Below are positions 57,922-62,000 of a DNA stretch of 62,000 nucleotides, one piece after another. A program made the position numbers and the translations under genes. Below the pieces are notes generated by a model that was not told the DNA's origin, did no database searches, and saw nothing but the letters and a program-made list of their open reading frames with translations. The DNA comes from Gnetum montanum (Eukaryota > Streptophyta > Gnetopsida > Gnetales > Gnetaceae), in assembly GCA_015680685.1 (NCBI GenBank), contig MNCI01004036.1:35761-97760 (forward strand), written 5' to 3'. Numbering within the stretch: the stretch's first letter is position 1; each line of letters opens with the position of its first letter.

Positions 57922-58250
57922 GATTTCGGCTTCAGAGCAGCTTGCCGTATGCTGTTTGCTCGCCGCTGTTTAATGTTACTGACGATATCATATTTCTGGA
58001 CTATTTGGTTCAGTAAAAGTTAATCTTCGATACAATGAACCTTCGGTTCAACGCGGAAAAGTGTTCTTTATTACGTCACTGTTCCGATTTAGGTTTTTGC
58101 GAATATTGATTCCCACTACAGACGGAGCTGCTACTGTCCAATGGCATCCAACGTTTCCCCCACAAGTGCGGCACTTAATCGTGCGCATGAACCATTGATG
58201 ACATTTAAAAGAAGTATATTTTGTAACCAAGTTTTAAGGTGGTGACTTAC
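57922..58250 (-). promoter_or_regulatory. Putative MED25 promoter and 5' UTR
   Basis: This stretch is richer in CpG than the rest of the window. Motifs include TGACGTAA on the minus strand (complement of 58071-58078), a bZIP-type core about 150 bp upstream of the ATG, and a CCAAT on the plus strand (58138-58142), about 217 bp upstream. No convincing TATA box is seen. The transcription start is not determined. Confidence 0.45.
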
Positions 58251-59351
58251 TGCAACTTTAATAGAGGATTCGATGAACCTATCACCTATGGTTTTAAAAG
58301 AGGCGAAGGGTGAAAGACAAGTTGCATACTGGGGACACCATTTCATTAGAATAAGGTTAGAATAAAGATCACGATGAGTGAATGAAGTAAGTGTTCACCC
58401 AAAAGTTTCCAATTATGACATATGCTTTAATTGATTTTATTTGTGGGTATCAAAATCAAACCTATGACCATTAAGTTTTGTTTTGAAGGTTTTATATATA
58501 GGCACAAATGTTTAATTCTTTCTTCTAGGTATTTGTTTCATGGTACAATGCTTCTTATCATTTATATAGTGTATAATTTTAAAATCTTTATTGCAATTAT
58601 ATTTGTAGAGGTGCATCATTTAAAATGATGGAAAGGTGCTCCTTTTTAGAGTAGTTATATCTATGTTCAAGCATTGGTACAATCATGAAGCAAAATGGAA
58701 AAAGAGAAGTTGCATGAAGTGGACCTCATTTCATTGGGATAAGGTTAGAATGATAATGATGATTCAATGAAGTAACAAGTCATAGTGCAATCTAGTCATA
58801 AGCTTCGAAGACAATGTTGAGTGAATTGCCAAGAACACTTGTGCATATCATTGCGTTCAAGAAATATAAAAGATATTATAATACATATAATACAAATGGA
58901 AACTTGTATTGCCATAGGAGGCAGAAAAAATATTTATAATTTTATATTTTATAATTTTGAAGGATTTTAAAATTATAAGGAACAAAACAATAATAAACAC
59001 ACGTACATTGTCATCCCTCTTGGAAATAAACACAATGCTCATGTTGCAATTCCTCCTAGGAATAATTGCAACCAATGGCTCTTAATTACAACCTTGAGGG
59101 CCCAACACTAGGTCATACAATTATGACCTCCTTGGATAACAAACAAATTGTCACAACTTAATCACATAGAAATTAAATAAATATTTTTATTTTTTAAATG
59201 TTTAATATTTTTAGTATTTTAGTGTTTGAGTCATCACCACTAAACTCCACATTGATTAAATGGTCCCAAGCTACATAAACAAGGTAATACTTTAATAAAG
59301 TCTATTCACACTTGTAAAAGTAATGACTCAAAACATAGAATACAAGGAAGG
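58251..59351. other. Upstream flank of MED25, no gene seen
   Basis: AT-rich DNA with no coding pattern. Two diverged copies of a TTTCATT-GATAAGGTTAGAAT type sequence occur at about 58339 and 58729. A perfect 8-bp inverted repeat with a 4-nt spacer (AGGTCATA/TATGACCT) lies at 59110-59129. Confidence 0.5.
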
Positions 59352-59651
59352 TGATGAGTCGTTGTTGGTTGGCTACGTCAACAAGGCCTTGTTGACACAG
59401 TCGACCTTGATGACACAGTCGACCATGTCAACGAGGCCTCATCAACGCATCTTTCCTTATGTCAACGAGGGCTCGTTGACGCAATGTTTGTTCATCACCT
59501 ATAAATATGCACCTTCCAACTGCATTTATAGCAATCTAGATTTCAGTAGTAGCGAAGCTCTTGCATCTTTTCCATTTGAAAGTTAGAATTTTCTCCCTTG
59601 AGTGCCCGCAGCAAGAGTCATTGAGTGTACGGATCTTTATTCAAGCATTGT
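59352..59651 (+). repeat. Truncated Gypsy LTR
   Basis: Begins TGATGAGTCGTTGTTGGTTG and aligns with the minus-strand LTR at 1203-2111, including CACCTATAAATA and ATTTCAGTAG. It stops at CAAGCATTGT where a second LTR begins. Confidence 0.7.
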
Positions 59652-60641
59652 TGATGAATCGTGATATTGGGTCCGCGATATCGGAGCCCAATGAGCAATA
59701 TCAGACACCCAATGATGAGAGCGGTTACTCTAATAATTAAAGTGGTTATTATTAGAGTGGTTATTATTAGAGTGGCAATTTTTCTCTAAAATTAGAGTGG
59801 TAGTTTTTCTCTAAAATTAGAGGGGCAATTTCTCTAAAATTAGAGTGGCAGTTTTTGTAATTATTAGAGTAGTTGCTCCCAAGCCTATAAATACAGTGCC
59901 CAGGTGCACAATAGGGAGAAGTCAAGAAGAAGGAGTCAAGAGTAATTCAGAAGAAGAAGTCTAGTAGGAGTCAAGTAGTGAAACTTTTGTAGTTAGAGTA
60001 TTTTCCAAGTGCCCACGGCAGGAGGTCTAAGTGTGGATGGATCTTTATTCGAGCACTGTGTACCTGAGCACACCTTGTGTACGGCAATAAAGACGAGCTC
60101 TTGGATTCATCCTTGCAGCACTTGAGATTTGTTTTCTTACTCATTTCCTTTATTTTATTTTCTTCTGCATTTATTTTATTTTTTTATTTTATGCACTTAA
60201 CATTTCTGTTATTAGCACACACAGTACGATCACTTCAAGCATGCGTGTAACACTTGGTAACCCAGTAATGATTAGCATTTGGTAATCCCAGTAGTGTTGC
60301 ACTAATTTTGGATGTGTACAGCAAGTGAGAACGAATACTGGTGTTAGGATTAGTTAAAGCCTAGTTAATCAGTAGTTAAGTTAAATTAGTCACTTAGTTA
60401 TCTCTCTCTCCTCTCTTATTAGTAGCGGGACATAAAACATAAAAGCTATAAAAATCATATGCCTCAAGCTTACTTAACCATACAAACGTGACATACAAGT
60501 AAGTTTGGGAAGATAACGATCAACCAACCCATCCTTGTTCCACAAGAGCACATAAGCACTTAGTCCTTGGAATTCGACTAGGTCGTGCATGAAACGTTTG
60601 TATTCGTATGGTTGAGCATAGGGATACCTCGCTACTCATCA
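59652..60641 (+). repeat. Gypsy 5' LTR, complete, 990 bp
   Basis: Bounded by TGATGA and TCATCA. It has a U3 array of ATTAGAGTGG-containing repeats (about 59735-59870), a TATA box TATAAATA (59886-59893) and an AATAAA (60086-60091). It is followed by a primer-binding site and gag, so it is the 5' LTR of an element extending past the window. It interrupts the LTR at 59352. Confidence 0.78.
59735..59870 (+). repeat. Short tandem repeats in the LTR U3
   Basis: Repeated (A/T)ATTAGAGTGG units joined by TTATT or TTTTTCTCTAAA spacers, upstream of the LTR TATA box. Likely U3 regulatory repeats. Confidence 0.8.
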
Positions 60642-60642
60642 T

Positions 60643-60660
60643 TGGCGCTGTTGCTGAGGA
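60643..60660 (+). other. Primer-binding site, tRNA-Asp type
   Basis: TGGCGCTGTTGCTGAGGA, just inside the LTR, differs from the tRNA-Asp complement TGGCGCCGTTGCCGGGGA at three positions. Confidence 0.65.
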
Positions 60661-60777
60661 CTTAGTTGTTTGTGCGCTAACTATAACATAGAAAATCATT
60701 CACATTGTTGGAACAAACCCTTAGGGTTGATTGAGAAAATAATAAACAAGAGTACCTTGCACACTGAACAAACAAAT

Positions 60778-62000
60778 ATGTCTCCTTCTTCATACGAAAG
60801 CGCCTCACCTCCTAGGTCTAAAACAGGAAACAATTGGCGACATAATACACATGACGTTGATCTGCCAGTCCCTCAACAAATTCGAGTGGTATATATTCAT
60901 CCTGATGAGTATATACCAGACTTCACCTTTATCCTCCATCAAGATGAACAACTGTGTTGGCGAGACTTAGAAGGTAACATAGTGTTACCTCTCGATCATT
61001 CAGTCCCAAACATGCTTCTCCGTGCTCTCACACGAATTGGCATGCCACACTTACACGCAAAATACATTGTGCAAGACCATGACTCGAGAGAATAACATCC
61101 CACAGAGGCACAATGTCAAAGATACTTGCAACAGGAGAGACATCATAAGTCTTTAAAGGGTAAGTGGTCCCAAAATGCTCCACATGTCTTAAGTAAAAAT
61201 GAGTGTGGTGAACCTACCTTAGGCAGTCGGCCACATAATGATGTTCCTCCCCTTGACTTTGGCCAAGGGGTTGTGTATCAAGACCTTTATTCCACTATTC
61301 ATAACCCAGGTTTTGATACCCACAAGCACAAAGGGTCTAAAAAAGGGACAAGAACTCATGATAAAGGTGGACATTCCAATCGTGATTGCGATCGAGGCCA
61401 ACACCGTAGAAGAGAAGGTAATAGACATCGTCATGGTGACAATTCTTCTTCTTCACCTTCATCATCTCCTTCACCCTCTCTTTCAATATCTGGACATGGT
61501 CATAAAGAAAAAGACCATGGGAATAAAGGTAGGCAAAGTGAAAGTCATAAACGAAATAACTAGGAAAGGGGACGAGGGCACTCTAGAGAGTCACGACATA
61601 GAAGAAGGGAGAGTAGGGAACAACGTAGGCATCATCGACGCCATGGACGAGATGATCACAATGAACCCCTACTCACTACTTGAAGTATGTGGGACATAAT
61701 TGAGGCTGTTAGAATTCCAACAAGGCACCAGAAAGATAGTAGGATCAAGAGATTAGATATGAACAATATCCCACTATTTGAAGGGGGATACAACGCTGAT
61801 CCTCAGAATCACTTATAAGCATTCCATGATGTGTGTGCCTTACAAAATATAAAGAACGAGTGGCAAAAACTTAAGTTTTTTCCACGGACACTAGTTAAAG
61901 AAGCAGAAAGCTGGTACCGGTCTTTGGAACCGGAATCCATTCGTAGGTGGAGTACTATGTTAGAACTATTTAATGACAAGTACCAAACATACTCCCTAGT
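60778..62000 (+). mobile_element. Gypsy gag, broken, runs off the window
   Basis: An ATG at 60778 starts MSPSSYESASPPRSKTG with FTFILHQDEQLCWRDLEGN, ending at a stop at 61093-61095. The next frame (61126-61563) is His/Arg/Ser-rich, ending in a basic run. From about 61741 comes a retrotransposon gag core: MNNIPLFEGGYNADPQNHL, NEWQKLKFFPRTLVKEAESW, YRSLEPESIRRWSTMLELF, with one in-frame TAA at 61816-61818. The pattern AESWYRSL...SIRRW is typical of Ty3/Gypsy gag. It is non-functional as it stands. The protease and polymerase lie beyond the right edge. Confidence 0.8.

Noticed and set aside
59110-59129. Perfect inverted repeat AGGTCATA/TATGACCT as an operator or terminator
   Set aside because: Short palindromes are common in AT-rich plant DNA; no gene context gives it a role.
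1-62000. CRISPR arrays, operons, rRNA or canonical tRNA genes
   Set aside because: None seen. The tRNA-like matches are diverged SINE heads, and the window is clearly eukaryotic with spliced exons.

Overview
The window is plant nuclear DNA, AT-rich and dense with decayed retrotransposons, and it holds one protein-coding gene that can be read from start to stop. That gene is the Mediator tail subunit MED25 (PFT1 in Arabidopsis). It lies on the minus strand with its ATG at 57921 and its stop at 8478, as 15 coding exons of 2,601 nt (866 codons plus stop) spread over 49.4 kb. Two very long introns (14.2 and 18.0 kb) packed with LINE and LTR-element debris point to a gymnosperm, most likely a conifer. 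That assignment rests on gene architecture and repeat style, not on a species-specific marker.

Layout, left to right. 1-6125: nested Ty3/Gypsy LTR elements: the tail of one LTR (1-46), a minus-strand element with gag remnant, primer-binding site and a 909-bp LTR (47-2111), inserted into a plus-strand element of which a downstream ORF region and a 3' LTR survive (2112-6125). 6126-8477: single-copy-looking sequence with a possible exon of an unknown plus-strand gene (7593-7728). 8478-57921: MED25. 57922-58250: putative MED25 promoter. 59352-62000: a truncated LTR interrupted by a full 990-bp LTR, followed by its primer-binding site and a broken gag of the same Gypsy group.

Inside MED25, intron 10 (13623-31652) carries a degenerate plus-strand Copia element (LTRs at 17685-18366 and 30666-31091, target-site duplication GTAAA/GTAGA), itself split by RTE-type LINEs and two copies of a roughly 2.3-kb TG...CA repeat. 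Intron 2 (40806-54994) carries L1- and RTE-type LINE fragments in both orientations, a third copy of the 2.3-kb repeat with a near-perfect 5-bp target-site duplication, and a GC-rich poly(A)-tailed retrosequence. Intron 9 holds an L1-type reverse-transcriptase fragment. A tRNA-like SINE family is scattered through introns 2, 6, 9, 10 and 11.

The exons are intact, all intron boundaries are GT-AG, phases agree throughout and there is no internal stop, so the gene is probably functional. The transposon ORFs are all broken. I see no evidence for a new multi-gene system. The points most worth a second look are the inverted 2.3-kb repeats bracketing exons 3-10, two micro-exons beside giant introns, tandem splice donors at exons 3 and 10, the GC-rich retrosequence, the SINE family and the unidentified exon at 7593-7728.
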